A stretch of 45,559 bases of DNA, taken from assembly GCA_017548425.1 (NCBI GenBank), contig JAFZAB010000020.1, forward strand, positions 1 to 45,559. The letters are read 5' to 3'. A program made the position numbers and the translations under genes. The notes below the pieces were generated by a model that was not told where the DNA came from, searched no databases, and saw only the letters and a program-made list of their open reading frames with translations. Below, piece after piece: positions 28,694 to 37,218 of the stretch. Source of the DNA: Victivallales bacterium. GTDB taxonomy: Bacteria > Verrucomicrobiota > Lentisphaeria > Oligosphaerales > Oligosphaeraceae. Numbering within the stretch: position 1 is the stretch's first letter; each line of letters starts with the position of its first letter.

Positions 28694-29737
28694 ATGAAAA
28701 AAGCATTGTTCCTTGCTGCTGTCACTGCGTTGCTGCTGGTGTCAGCCCGCGCCGATCAAGTCAATCTGAAGGATGGTTCCTTCGTCAAAGGCAAAGTCGT
28801 CCAGATTGTCGATGGCAAACTCACGATTAAGACTGACTCTCTCGGCGAAGTGAAGATTGACTTCAACAACATCGCGAATTTCACCACGGACGAACCGATG
28901 GTCGTCTCCACCACCACGTCCGCCGCCACGGTCACTGGCAAAATCAGTGCCGCGGAAGACGGCAAGACCGCCATCAACGGCACGGTTGTCGCCAACACCG
29001 ACATCAAGAATGTGTGGCGTCCCGGCCAGCCCGATCCGTCCATTCCGATTCCGAAACCCCGCAAGTGGAAGTATGAAGTTGCTGTCGATGTCGCCGGCAA
29101 GACTGGCAACACGGAAAAGACCACCGTCGGCGGTTCCGCCAAGGCCACGTTGGACGGCCCGGAAGACAAGCTCGAACTCTACGTTCGCGGCCATTATGCC
29201 AAGGAAAACGGCGTGAAGAACGAACAGGAAATCGTCGCCGGCGCCGACTATGAACGTCGCCTCAACGGTGGCTCCCATTCCTTGTACGCTCGCGTGCAGG
29301 CCGAACAGGACAAGTTTGACAACTACAAACTCTACACCACGGCAGCCGCCGGTTACGGCTTCTACGTCGTTGACACGGATGATTTCAAAGTCCGTCTCCG
29401 CGCTGGTCTTACCTACATCCACAAGACCTATTATGAAGAACTGGACGACAGCGATGACATCGGTGTTGAATTCGGTTACCATCACGAACTGAACATCCGC
29501 AATTTCTCCAAGATCGATGCCAAGCTCGTTACGGACGTGACCTATCAGCCCGTCTTCGATCATTTCCAGGATGACTACCGCGTCTATCATGAAAGCGCCC
29601 TGGACATCCCGTTGACCAAGAACGGTCTCTGGAGCATCCGCCTCGGCGTCAGCAACGAATACAACAACCGTGTCGCCAGCACCCAGAAGCGCATGGACAC
29701 CACGTACTTCGGCCGTCTGGTCATCACGTGGGAATAA
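28694..29737 (+). CDS. DUF481 (YdiY-like) outer-membrane beta-barrel protein
   Basis: A 347-residue exported protein. The ATG at 28694 has AGGAG six bases upstream and starts a signal peptide (MKKALFLAAVTALLLVSARA). Residues about 22-75 form a small beta domain (VNLKDGSFVKGKV, LTIKTDSLGEVKIDF), often found ahead of DUF481 in PVC bacteria. From about residue 130 on, alternating aromatic strands fit DUF481: KYEVAVDVAGKTGNTE, LYVRGHYAKENGVKNEQE, FGRLVITWE at the C-terminus. Ending in Trp-Glu after a strand fits an outer-membrane barrel. Its precise role is unknown; related proteins are called salt-induced outer-membrane proteins. It is flanked by its own promoter-like region and a strong terminator, so it is probably monocistronic and well expressed. 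Confidence 0.85.
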   Translation: MKKALFLAAVTALLLVSARADQVNLKDGSFVKGKVVQIVDGKLTIKTDSLGEVKIDFNNIANFTTDEPMVVSTTTSAATVTGKISAAEDGKTAINGTVVANTDIKNVWRPGQPDPSIPIPKPRKWKYEVAVDVAGKTGNTEKTTVGGSAKATLDGPEDKLELYVRGHYAKENGVKNEQEIVAGADYERRLNGGSHSLYARVQAEQDKFDNYKLYTTAAAGYGFYVVDTDDFKVRLRAGLTYIHKTYYEELDDSDDIGVEFGYHHELNIRNFSKIDAKLVTDVTYQPVFDHFQDDYRVYHESALDIPLTKNGLWSIRLGVSNEYNNRVASTQKRMDTTYFGRLVITWE

Positions 29738-29761
29738 TTCCTGACATAGCTTGAATCTCTG

Positions 29762-29800
29762 AATCGGGCCGGAACTTTTCGTTCCGGCCCGATTTTTTTT
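29762..29800 (+). terminator. Strong intrinsic terminator after the DUF481 gene
   Basis: A perfect 14-bp stem (AATCGGGCCGGAAC at 29762-29775 with its complement at 29781-29794), a 5-base TTTTC loop and an uninterrupted T-run make a textbook Rho-independent terminator. Confidence 0.97.
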
Positions 29801-29843
29801 GTCATTGTGGTTTGAAATCGTTTTATGACTTGGTAGGTACAAT

Positions 29844-29948
29844 AATCATAGAGAATCATAGTGATTCCTGTAAAATCATAGAAAGTCATAATGTAAGTAT
29901 CTTGTTATAAATATGTTAAGTTGATTTTTCGAAAAGTCGCTGTATAGT
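29844..29948 (+). promoter_or_regulatory. Promoter with helically phased AATCATAG repeats upstream of the Rpn gene
   Basis: AATCATAG occurs at 29844, 29854 and 29874, and a related AGTCATAA at 29884. Spacings are 10, 20 and 10 bp, so all lie on one face of the helix. An inverted TATGACT is at 29824. Downstream, TTGATT (29921-29926) and TATAGT (29943-29948), 16 bp apart, look like a sigma-70-type promoter. The repeats could bind a regulator. Confidence 0.5.
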
Positions 29949-29994
29949 ATTTGAATAAGATTTTCAATAGATGGTCAATGAAAGGAGACCAAGC

Positions 29995-31023
29995 ATGCCA
30001 GACAGGTTGAACGGACTTGGAAGATTAATCGACAATAATGAAGGACGCCTTACGGTGGATCCTTCCGCGAAACGGCTGTTTTCAAATAAACAGGTGTTGG
30101 GGCGTTTCGCCAAGGCGTGCCTTCCTGAATATCACGACTTCCCGCTGGAAACAATCATCAGGGAATGCTTTGATGACGATTTCTCCCTTCAAGGAGGGAA
30201 AGGCCCCACTTCTTCCACTGAGTTTGCCAGAAGCATTGGAACTGAGCAGATTCTGCCACAGAATGACACGTTACATCTTGATCTGCTTTTTAATGCTTGG
30301 GTCCCATGTCCGATCTTGGGAAAACGGCGGGAGCTTATTAATATCGAAATACAGAATGACGCTCAAAACCTTGAAAGACTTATTGGACGTGGTATAGTAT
30401 ATAATTCAAGTATTGTATGTTCAGAATATGGAACTGTTTTCAGATATCCCCGCTACGAAATGGTTGAAGGCGTGAACGCCATTTGGATTTGCCCTGCGGC
30501 TCCTTCGGAATGGGCGGGTTCGACGTTGTGTTTTAAATTGAACAGGGCTGTTTTTTCAAAAGATGAACGACTTGTTCTTCCCAATACCATATATGACAAA
30601 TTCCGCTTATTTTTCATTGGTGCCAATCTTGAAACTGGAGTGGACAAAAGGGATATACATGGCTTGGTCTGGACGTTGACAACGCAGTCGCTTACGGTGG
30701 CTGAAAGAAAGAAAATATTGATGGAGGTATATGAAATGGACATGACAGAAGCTTTGGAAAAAAGTGTGGATGAATCGGAGGAATGGGTTTACAACTACTA
30801 TGGAAGGGAACGTGTAGAACAATTTAGAGAGGAAGGCCGAGAGGAAGGACGTGAAAAAGGACGAAAAGAAGGTCGAGAGGAAGAAAGAGAAGCGGGAAAG
30901 CGGCGGATAATTATTCGATTGCTCAAGATGCGTTATTCAATCAAAAGAATCAAAGCCATTCTCCAACTCCCTGAAGACGAGATACTTCGGATAGCAAAGG
31001 AAAACAATGTCGTTGTTCCATAA
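29995..31023 (+). CDS. Rpn-type PD-(D/E)XK nuclease (transposase-like PF12784 family)
   Basis: A 342-residue protein starting at 29995, where AAAGGAGA sits 7 bases upstream (an earlier in-frame ATG at 29971 lacks this). The PD-(D/E)XK core is visible: LHLDLLFNAW with the metal-binding Asp, then ELINIEIQND with the E-x-Q pair typical of Rpn/PF12784 proteins, then YNSSIVCSEYG. The C-terminus has a charged REEG-type repeat (about residues 280-302) followed by a helical end (LLKMRYSIKRIKAILQLPEDEILRIAK written here in pieces: RYSIKRIKAIL, PEDEILRIA). E. coli RpnA-E promote RecA-independent recombination, and gut bacteria carry many variable copies. Mobile or stress-linked behaviour is likely but not shown by sequence. 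Confidence 0.85.
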   Translation: MPDRLNGLGRLIDNNEGRLTVDPSAKRLFSNKQVLGRFAKACLPEYHDFPLETIIRECFDDDFSLQGGKGPTSSTEFARSIGTEQILPQNDTLHLDLLFNAWVPCPILGKRRELINIEIQNDAQNLERLIGRGIVYNSSIVCSEYGTVFRYPRYEMVEGVNAIWICPAAPSEWAGSTLCFKLNRAVFSKDERLVLPNTIYDKFRLFFIGANLETGVDKRDIHGLVWTLTTQSLTVAERKKILMEVYEMDMTEALEKSVDESEEWVYNYYGRERVEQFREEGREEGREKGRKEGREEEREAGKRRIIIRLLKMRYSIKRIKAILQLPEDEILRIAKENNVVVP

Positions 31024-31061
31024 CCATTGTTTGATGACAAAAGGCACTTGGGAGCAGTGCG

Positions 31062-31361
31062 ATGGACACAGTGAGAAAAACAGAAGAAATTGAAGATGAA
31101 TCGGAGGAATGGGTTTACAACTACTATGGAAGGGAACGTGTAGAACAATTTAGAGAGGAAGGCCGAGAAGAAGGTCGAGAAGAAGGTCGAGAGGAAGGCC
31201 GAGAAGAAGGCCGAGAGGAAGGTCGAGAGGAAGAAAAGCGGAAGAATGTTCTCCACTTGCTTAAGATGCGTTATTCAATCAAAAGAATCAAAGCCATCCT
31301 CCAAATCTCTGAAGACGAGATTCTTAGAATTGCCAGAGGCAACAATGGTATAATTCTATAG
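31062..31361 (+). pseudogene. Duplicated C-terminal fragment of the Rpn gene
   Basis: This open frame of 99 codons reproduces the tail of the preceding gene: ESEEWVYNYYGRERVEQF, an expanded REEG tract, then the RYSIKRIKAIL end. DNA from about 31098 is almost identical to 30773-30850, including silent positions, and the end differs by scattered substitutions (PEDEILRIA kept as SEDEILRIA). The nuclease core is absent. It has no obvious ribosome-binding site, so it is best seen as a recent partial tandem duplication. It could also act as a spare 3' cassette or encode a small regulator. Confidence 0.7.
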
Positions 31362-31447
31362 CCGCTACCCTCTGTCTTGTGCTACTAGCGGAAGCTTTCG
31401 GCCAAAAGTGGGGAATGCTTCTACTGTCTATTGAAACCTAGCCACAC

Positions 31448-31482
31448 AAAAAAACGCCCCATGGAATCATCCAAGAGGCGTT
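31448..31482 (-). terminator. Intrinsic terminator of the RRM gene
   Basis: Read on the minus strand, AACGCC (31482-31477) pairs with GGCGTT (31458-31453). An inner TGGA/TCCA pairing lies within, and a T-run (31454-31448) follows. It lies 30 bp past the RRM stop codon. Confidence 0.8.
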
Positions 31483-31512
31483 GGAAACAAGCTTTACAGA
31501 ATCAGTGCGGCA

Positions 31513-31827
31513 TTATTCCTCTGAGCGGGGACGACGATCCTCACGATCGCGACGGGGGCGGAAACCACCCTGGCGCGGTTCGCGCGGCTTCGCTTCATTG
31601 ACCGTCAGAACACGGCCCATGTGCTCCTTGCCGTTCAATGCGTCGATGGCGGCCTGTGCTTCGTCATCATTCGCCATTTCGACAAAACCAAAACCTTTGC
31701 TGCGGCCAGTTTCGCGGTCGGTTATCGCACGAGCGCTATCGACTTTGCCATACTGTGAGAACAGCTCGTTCAGGATTTCGTCGTTAACGCTGTAACTCAA
31801 ATTCCCGACATACAAATTCTTCGCCAT
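31513..31827 (-). CDS. RRM-type RNA-binding protein
   Basis: A 104-residue protein with one RNA recognition motif: RNP2 LYVGNL (residues 5-10) and RNP1 KGFGFVEM (about 44-51), normal for the glycine-rich RNA-binding proteins of cyanobacteria and PVC bacteria. The last 25 residues are Arg/Asp/Glu-rich (PRQGGFRPRRDRED), a short disordered tail. Likely a cold-induced RNA chaperone. The upstream region (31828-32032) is A+T-rich and carries the hairpin GACCGC-aaatc-GCGGTC (31896-31912) in the probable leader. Confidence 0.93.
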   Translation of the reverse strand: MAKNLYVGNLSYSVNDEILNELFSQYGKVDSARAITDRETGRSKGFGFVEMANDDEAQAAIDALNGKEHMGRVLTVNEAKPREPRQGGFRPRRDREDRRPRSEE

Positions 31828-31895
31828 TTTTCAAACACTCCAAACTCTGGACTCCGAATCCTTTTTTTCTCTTTCCGGACTCTTTTTTAGAAAGT

Positions 31896-31912
31896 GACCG
31901 CAAATCGCGGTC
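31896..31912 (-). other. Leader hairpin upstream of the RRM gene
   Basis: GACCGC pairs with GCGGTC around a 5-base loop, 69 bp before the start codon. In related cold-shock and RNA-chaperone genes, structured leaders are used for temperature or autoregulation; here this is only a possibility. No T-run follows. Confidence 0.4.
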
Positions 31913-32032
31913 TGTCAACGGCACACTCATTGTGCAATTGCCACAAAACTATGTAAAATAGTCAATAATCCTCTCAATGCAAATATTTTTTTTCAAAAAT
32001 AAACAAAAAATTAATTTTTTTTGTAAGTCACC

Positions 32033-32743
32033 TTATATAGATTGGATAAAGGCTTGGAAAATCTTCTCTTGCGGGGGTTGGTCCTGAATCCGTTCCGGAT
32101 GCCATTGCAGACCGACGACAAAGCGCTTTTCAATACCCTCCACTGGGGTGATCGCCTCGACGCAACCGTCATCCGCCCATGCGACCGCTTCGAATCCAGT
32201 GCCAGGCTTCTCCACGCTCTGATGGTGGGACGAATTCGCCGTCAGTTCCGTCACGCCGAAAATCTTCACCAACGGGCCGTCTTCCTTGAATCGGACATGG
32301 TGCATCGTCTCCACGCCAGCCTTCATACGGCGATGTTCGACAGACGTCCCGATATCTTCCGGAATATGGCGGAACAGACTGCCGCCCGCCGCCACGTTCA
32401 GCTCCTGGATTCCAAGGCAGATGCCGAGCACGGGCTGCTTGCCATGATCCAACGCCTCTTTCGCCAAGGCCAGATCCCAATTCTCCTTCATCGGATGCAT
32501 CAACGACATTTCCGGATGGTTGCGCTTACCATAATTAAAGGCATCGACATCCGGCCCGCCGGAGAAAATGATGCCATCCAGACTTTCCACCTGTCGCTTG
32601 ACCACGGCAAGATCCGTCATGCAGGGGATGACGACCGGCACGCCGCCTACCGCCGCAACGGCTCTGAAATAGACGCCGTAGTTTCCGCAAAGTCCTGATT
32701 CTGAGCTATAAACACCCGTAATGCCGATAATCGGTTGTCTCAT
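32033..32743 (-). CDS. Class I glutamine amidotransferase (peptidase C26, gamma-glutamyl-GABA hydrolase type)
   Basis: A 236-residue protein starting at the ATG at 32743, preceded by GAAAGGAAA (a longer frame begins five codons upstream). The catalytic triad is readable: Cys in LGICLGIQELN, His and Glu in LQWHPERIQ. The fold opens with IGITGVY and has FSGGPDV in the expected place. PuuD and related enzymes cleave gamma-glutamyl amides such as gamma-Glu-GABA. No polyamine genes are adjacent, so substrate assignment stays general. It is divergent from the metallo-beta-lactamase gene across 205 bp of A+T-rich DNA. Confidence 0.9.
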   Translation of the reverse strand: MRQPIIGITGVYSSESGLCGNYGVYFRAVAAVGGVPVVIPCMTDLAVVKRQVESLDGIIFSGGPDVDAFNYGKRNHPEMSLMHPMKENWDLALAKEALDHGKQPVLGICLGIQELNVAAGGSLFRHIPEDIGTSVEHRRMKAGVETMHHVRFKEDGPLVKIFGVTELTANSSHHQSVEKPGTGFEAVAWADDGCVEAITPVEGIEKRFVVGLQWHPERIQDQPPQEKIFQAFIQSI

Positions 32744-32948
32744 CGTGTTTCCTTTCAATTCGTCCTTGTTGATGTAAATGCGAAATCAATCCAACTTATA
32801 TTGTACATGACCAGCATGACTTTACCAATGCTTGAAAAGAAAATTGTGCTTTTTAGCCGTCGATTTTTGACTTTTTATCAATCGGCAGGACATTAATCTT
32901 TATCATTTACCACCATCATTTCCATTCATCATTCATCCAGGAGCCATT

Positions 32949-33737
32949 ATGCAGATTCTCTTCCTTGGCACGGGTGCCGCCGACTGGCCGAATCCAGGCC
33001 CGAAAGTCGGCAAAGGCCGTCGCTTTTCGTCGCTTCTTCTCAATCAGACCATTCTCATCGATTGCGGCCCCATGGCTCTGGACGCCATCCGCGAATTCGA
33101 CGTCAATGTCAATCTCATCACGGACATCGTCATCGGTCATGGACACGGCGACCACATTAACATGCCAATCATTCTGGAAATAGCCAAGTTGCGTCAGGAA
33201 GGCCTACCGCCGCTCCGTCTCCATGTCAACAAAGGCACGGCGGCTATCCGCTGCAAGGTGCCGCCGGAATGCGCCGCTATTATAGAAGTCATGCCGTTCA
33301 TGCCGGGCGATACATTCAACTGCGGCGAAACGGTCTTCAAGGCCTATCCCGCCAGCCATCCCGTCAGCAAGGATGAACTGACCACGCATTTCATCATCAG
33401 CCTGCCCGAAGGGAAAACCATGTACTACGGCCTCGACGGCTCATGGTTCCCGCCGACCACATGGCACGCCATGCAGAAGGCCAAATTCGATGTCATCGTC
33501 TGGGAATTGACTTGCGGCAATCTTGATGACTGGCGGCTCGGCGAACATTCCAATTTCAGCATGCTGAAAATCTGGAAGAACGCCTTTACGAACGATGGCG
33601 CCATCTCGCCGAATACGAAGATCTTCTGCTCCCACATGGCGCGTACGCTCTGCCCGCCGCACGACCTCTACGCCCGCGAAATCGCAAACTTCGGCTTTAC
33701 GCTCGCGTACGACGGACTTCTTTGGGAATCCAAATAA
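32949..33737 (+). CDS. Metallo-beta-lactamase-fold hydrolase (RNase Z/PhnP-like)
   Basis: A 262-residue MBL-fold protein without signal peptide. It opens with QILFLGTGAADWPNPGP, has LIDCGP, then the metal motif HGHGDH (about residues 64-69), a later His in ASHP, Asp in YYGLDGSWF, and a final His in FCSHMA. This arrangement resembles PhnP cyclic phosphodiesterases and RNase Z-like enzymes more than beta-lactamases. GAGCCATT precedes the start. It lies 15 bp before a methyltransferase gene, so the two may work on the same small molecule. Confidence 0.85.
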   Translation: MQILFLGTGAADWPNPGPKVGKGRRFSSLLLNQTILIDCGPMALDAIREFDVNVNLITDIVIGHGHGDHINMPIILEIAKLRQEGLPPLRLHVNKGTAAIRCKVPPECAAIIEVMPFMPGDTFNCGETVFKAYPASHPVSKDELTTHFIISLPEGKTMYYGLDGSWFPPTTWHAMQKAKFDVIVWELTCGNLDDWRLGEHSNFSMLKIWKNAFTNDGAISPNTKIFCSHMARTLCPPHDLYAREIANFGFTLAYDGLLWESK

Positions 33738-33752
33738 TCACGCAATCTGTTG

Positions 33753-34655
33753 ATGAATTTACGGCTTCACAACATCTGCTGGTCGCGGCGATACGCCGTC
33801 TGGGCCAGATACGCAGGCGGCGGATGGTGGGGCCGTGGTTCCATCATCTCGCCGGACATGCGCGGATTCTATGAGAAGTTTCTGCCGTTCAACGAGTTCA
33901 AGCATAGTCTGATCACCATTGGAGAACAGATTCTCAAATCGCCCGACTGGGTGCCGAAGATTCTGCGCTCCAATGACATCCTGTCGCTTCCGGACTTCTG
34001 GGCCATGCTGCCGGATGCCTTCGCGGGACGTGTGACGTTCAAAGAGGAAGAGCTCTTTCCATTGTTCTGCGCTATTGCCGATCCGTCGCGCTTTGGCACG
34101 GCGGACAACCGCTATCCAGAACAATTGCAACAAATTAGCGATTTTATCAAAAAAGCAGGGCAGGGCAGGGCGGTCCGTCTGCTTGATCTCGGCTGCGGCA
34201 TTGGTTTGGGCACATACGAACTTGCGCAACTCGGCGGAACGGTTGTCGGCGTCACGTCTGAACATCTGGAAGTCTGGATGGCAGAGCATCGTCGGTTGCC
34301 GCATGATGCCGTCCGCGAAAAGCTTTTCCGTCGCTATCCGCAGACACTTCCCGTCACGTTCGCCTATGGTTTCGCAGAATCTTATCGCGATGGTTCGCTG
34401 TACGATGTCATTGTCTGCAATGGACTTGCAGGTGGACGTTTCCTCAACGCGACCGTGAAGCTGACGGAATTTCTGCAGACCTGCGACACGCTTCTCGCCC
34501 CGCAAGGACGACTGTTCATCGCCAACCGCTTCCATGAAGGGGAACGGCCAGGCGTCGAACGGCTTTGCGCCATCGCCCGCCGTTTCGGCTGGCAGATTGA
34601 AGGCCATTGGAAGTCCTTGGTTTTTTTCCGCAAAAATAACGTAACAACAACATAA
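33753..34655 (+). CDS. SAM-dependent class I methyltransferase
   Basis: About 300 residues. The C-terminal half has the SAM-binding motif I LLDLGCGIGLGTYEL (about residue 147), an acidic residue around VVGVTSEHLE at strand 2, and a YDVIVCNGLAGG motif. The N-terminal 130 residues are Trp- and Phe-rich and unlike a known domain; together with YPEQLQQISDFI they recall CheR-like or chemotaxis-type methyltransferases only loosely. A TTG at 33750 is an alternative start directly before the ATG. Substrate unknown; no signal peptide. Probably cotranscribed with the MBL gene and the large unknown gene after it. Confidence 0.75.
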   Translation: MNLRLHNICWSRRYAVWARYAGGGWWGRGSIISPDMRGFYEKFLPFNEFKHSLITIGEQILKSPDWVPKILRSNDILSLPDFWAMLPDAFAGRVTFKEEELFPLFCAIADPSRFGTADNRYPEQLQQISDFIKKAGQGRAVRLLDLGCGIGLGTYELAQLGGTVVGVTSEHLEVWMAEHRRLPHDAVREKLFRRYPQTLPVTFAYGFAESYRDGSLYDVIVCNGLAGGRFLNATVKLTEFLQTCDTLLAPQGRLFIANRFHEGERPGVERLCAIARRFGWQIEGHWKSLVFFRKNNVTTT

Positions 34656-34676
34656 TCATTCATTAGGGCCACACGT

Positions 34677-37064
34677 ATGTCACTGAAAAAAATATCTTTG
34701 GAAGTCTCCTTGAAGCCATTTTGCTTTGACATGACCGACAACGGTTTCGCCACGACCGCTCGGAAAATCTTCCATCAGTGGGAAAATCTTTTCAACGGCA
34801 AACAACTCCAGTTGATGTTCTGGACGGCTGACGGTTCGGAACTCCTTGATTATTCGGGACATATGGATGATGCTTTTGAATACGCCCGCTATGTCGGTTG
34901 CGCGAATTTCTGGGCGCATCAGGATCCCAATACGCCGATTGAACTCCAGAACCTCCACCAGCGCAACTACTTGTTCATGCCGAAACCACCTGTCTGGACA
35001 TATCGTGATCTCCAGCGGCTCATCACGATTCTGAAATCCGTCTATAAGGAAATGTATGGCGGTATTTTGGAAGTCGGCACGACGTTTGATCCGGGTCCTG
35101 AATTCGCCGTTTCGCATTTCAAATACGAACGCCATCCCGAAACGCTCAGCAACATGTTGGGTGCCAAGATCTTCGTCTATTGCTACAGCACGCTGAACGC
35201 TGATGATTTCCATTACGCAGCCTATCCAAACGGCGTCCCGCAAGGCGAACATTTCGGCACGTTCATCGGCAAACAGGCTCAATGCTTTATGACGGATATC
35301 GGTTTCGATTTCATCTGGTTCTCCAATGGTTTCGGTTTCGGCACGGAGACATGGGGCATGACAGGCGCCGTTTTCGACGGCAACCGTTTCTATCCAGAAA
35401 ATTCCCACAAAACGAGTGATCTGGTCTTCCAATTCTGGAATGATTTCCGTCGCGAATGCCCCAATTACCGTATCGAAACGCGCGGCACCAATCTCACGAC
35501 AGGCATTGATCTTGCTTCCGACGCCGTTCCGCTCCGTGAAATCTACAAAAACGTCACGAATCTGGAAATTCCGCCGAATTCACCATGGGCCGCATTGGAC
35601 CACAATTTTGGATTGGAATTAGTCGGCTGGATGTCGCACATTGCGGAACTTCCTGAAGGCAAAGGCTTTCCGTTCCGCTACTATACCCATGATCCATGGT
35701 GGCTGAACTCTCCGTGGCTCGACCGCTACGACCGCATGCCGCACGACATCTATCTACCGATGGCCATCTGCCGTCTCAACGCGAAGGGTGAGGCTGAAAC
35801 GCCCACACAGTTCGATTTCCTGTCCATCGATGATTCCTACGGTCACATGCCCGACCAAGTTCCGCAGGAATGCATTCCACATCTGCTTGATGCTGAACGC
35901 ACTAAGCCAGACCAGGCAGGTCCGCTTGTCTGGGTCTATCCGTTCGATGAATACCACGATGCCGTCTATCATGGCGCGAAGCTGGACGAAGTCTTCTTTG
36001 GCGACCATCAAATCATTACCGCCGTCAATCTCGGCTTCCCGCTCAACACGATCGTCTCCACGGCCAACTTCCTCTCCGCGCCGGCTGAAACCTTCGCAGG
36101 ACGCATTCTTGTCGTGCCGACGATGGTGCAGTCCGCCGTGCTTGAACGAATCTACTCGCTTGTGACCGAAAACGGCGCAAAAGCTATTTTCTACGGTCCT
36201 GTACGCGATGCCGCCATTGCCAATCCGCTTCTGCTGGAATATGCGGAAGGCGTTGAAGGGGAGGGTGTTCTGGAAGGTTACGGCAAGATCCGCCATCAGG
36301 CCATTTTTTCTGCCGGCAAGCTGGATTGCGTCTTGACGGATGATTCTTGCGCAACGGTTCTCGCCAACTACGATATCGGCGGCGTAAAGCGCCCATCCGC
36401 CGTCCTCTACGGTGATTCCATCGTCTGGATCCGCGGCACCAATTCGTTCGACAAGATGGGTCGGATGCCGCAGTTCCTTCCGGCGGATTACGCAAAGCCT
36501 GAACAATTGTTCATCGATGTTTTGAAGCATCTTGGCCTCCATCTGGAATACGAGAAGCCCATGCCGCAGGTCGCCCCGCCGCGTCTCGGCATCCGCTTGC
36601 ACGACAACGCCTTCTATTTCAGTGTCTTCGGAACGAACAGTACCGTTCGTCAACACATCCGCATGGCAGACGGCGCGCCGCTTTTCCGTGGCCGCGACAT
36701 GATCCTGAAGGACAACATCGGTATCTATCAGACGGAGAAATGGGCCAATTTGGAGGCACGGCTCTTTGTGCAGGGCGACGATTCCGTCATCGAATGCACG
36801 GAATGGACGCACGAAAACCGGGGCGTGAACCGACGAATGATCGTCGATGGCTTGAAAAACGCCACATTGGTCTTCCGTCCGACCGTCGATAATTCGGAAA
36901 CCGTCCTTTTCAAGCGGATGGCCACAAACCATACGCTGTTCACCACCAGCGACTGCGACGTGGAAAAAACGCATGACGCCTTTGGCGTCAAATACATCGC
37001 CCGCAACATCACAGGCCGCATGACCGTTTTCTGGGGCACGAAGCCAGATTTGAATAATTGGTAG
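34677..37064 (+). CDS. Uncharacterised 795-residue protein, possible TIM-barrel glycosidase
   Basis: I do not recognise this family. The protein has no signal peptide or membrane segment. Residues 1-400 are rich in Trp, Tyr, Phe and His with short motifs such as VGTTFDPGPEF, FIWFSNGFGFGTETWG, NYRIETRGTNLTTG and FRYYTHDPWWLNSPW, the look of a carbohydrate-active TIM barrel with possible acid residues at strand ends. Residues about 430-640 resemble the Rossmann-like trimerisation domain that follows some GH42-like barrels (RILVVPTMVQSAVLERI, AKAIFYGPVRD). The last 150 residues are beta-rich. The start at 34677 has GGGCCACACGT upstream. A cytoplasmic glycosidase acting on imported oligosaccharides is an inference only. 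Confidence 0.5.
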   Translation: MSLKKISLEVSLKPFCFDMTDNGFATTARKIFHQWENLFNGKQLQLMFWTADGSELLDYSGHMDDAFEYARYVGCANFWAHQDPNTPIELQNLHQRNYLFMPKPPVWTYRDLQRLITILKSVYKEMYGGILEVGTTFDPGPEFAVSHFKYERHPETLSNMLGAKIFVYCYSTLNADDFHYAAYPNGVPQGEHFGTFIGKQAQCFMTDIGFDFIWFSNGFGFGTETWGMTGAVFDGNRFYPENSHKTSDLVFQFWNDFRRECPNYRIETRGTNLTTGIDLASDAVPLREIYKNVTNLEIPPNSPWAALDHNFGLELVGWMSHIAELPEGKGFPFRYYTHDPWWLNSPWLDRYDRMPHDIYLPMAICRLNAKGEAETPTQFDFLSIDDSYGHMPDQVPQECIPHLLDAERTKPDQAGPLVWVYPFDEYHDAVYHGAKLDEVFFGDHQIITAVNLGFPLNTIVSTANFLSAPAETFAGRILVVPTMVQSAVLERIYSLVTENGAKAIFYGPVRDAAIANPLLLEYAEGVEGEGVLEGYGKIRHQAIFSAGKLDCVLTDDSCATVLANYDIGGVKRPSAVLYGDSIVWIRGTNSFDKMGRMPQFLPADYAKPEQLFIDVLKHLGLHLEYEKPMPQVAPPRLGIRLHDNAFYFSVFGTNSTVRQHIRMADGAPLFRGRDMILKDNIGIYQTEKWANLEARLFVQGDDSVIECTEWTHENRGVNRRMIVDGLKNATLVFRPTVDNSETVLFKRMATNHTLFTTSDCDVEKTHDAFGVKYIARNITGRMTVFWGTKPDLNNW

Positions 37065-37131
37065 CGACGGTATTGGTGTGCCGGCGGAATCGGTGTGCCG
37101 TCGGCGTCCCGCCGTCGGAAGTGAAGACGAA

Positions 37132-37174
37132 ACACCCGACCATTTTCCTGACGTCAGGAAAATGGTCGGTGTTT
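37132..37174. terminator. Long bidirectional hairpin between converging genes
   Basis: ACACC and GACCATTTTCCTGAC (37132-37152, one bulged C) pair with the complementary arm at 37153-37172, giving 20 paired bases with essentially no loop; TTT follows on the plus strand and AAA flanks it on the other side nearby. It lies between the stop codons of converging genes (37064 and 37219), so a shared terminator is likely. Confidence 0.75.
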
Positions 37175-37218
37175 ATATCTTTCTATATATCAATTACTTC
37201 TGATAGAAAAAATATCAA

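Noticed and set aside
31141..31235. 12-bp GAAGGCCGAGAG-type array as a CRISPR
   Set aside because: The units are contiguous, in frame and encode REEG; there are no spacers.
35754..36974. Long antisense open frame (406 codons) opposite the 795-residue gene
   Set aside because: The sense frame has good start context and protein-like composition, while the antisense product is His/Arg-rich with no motif.
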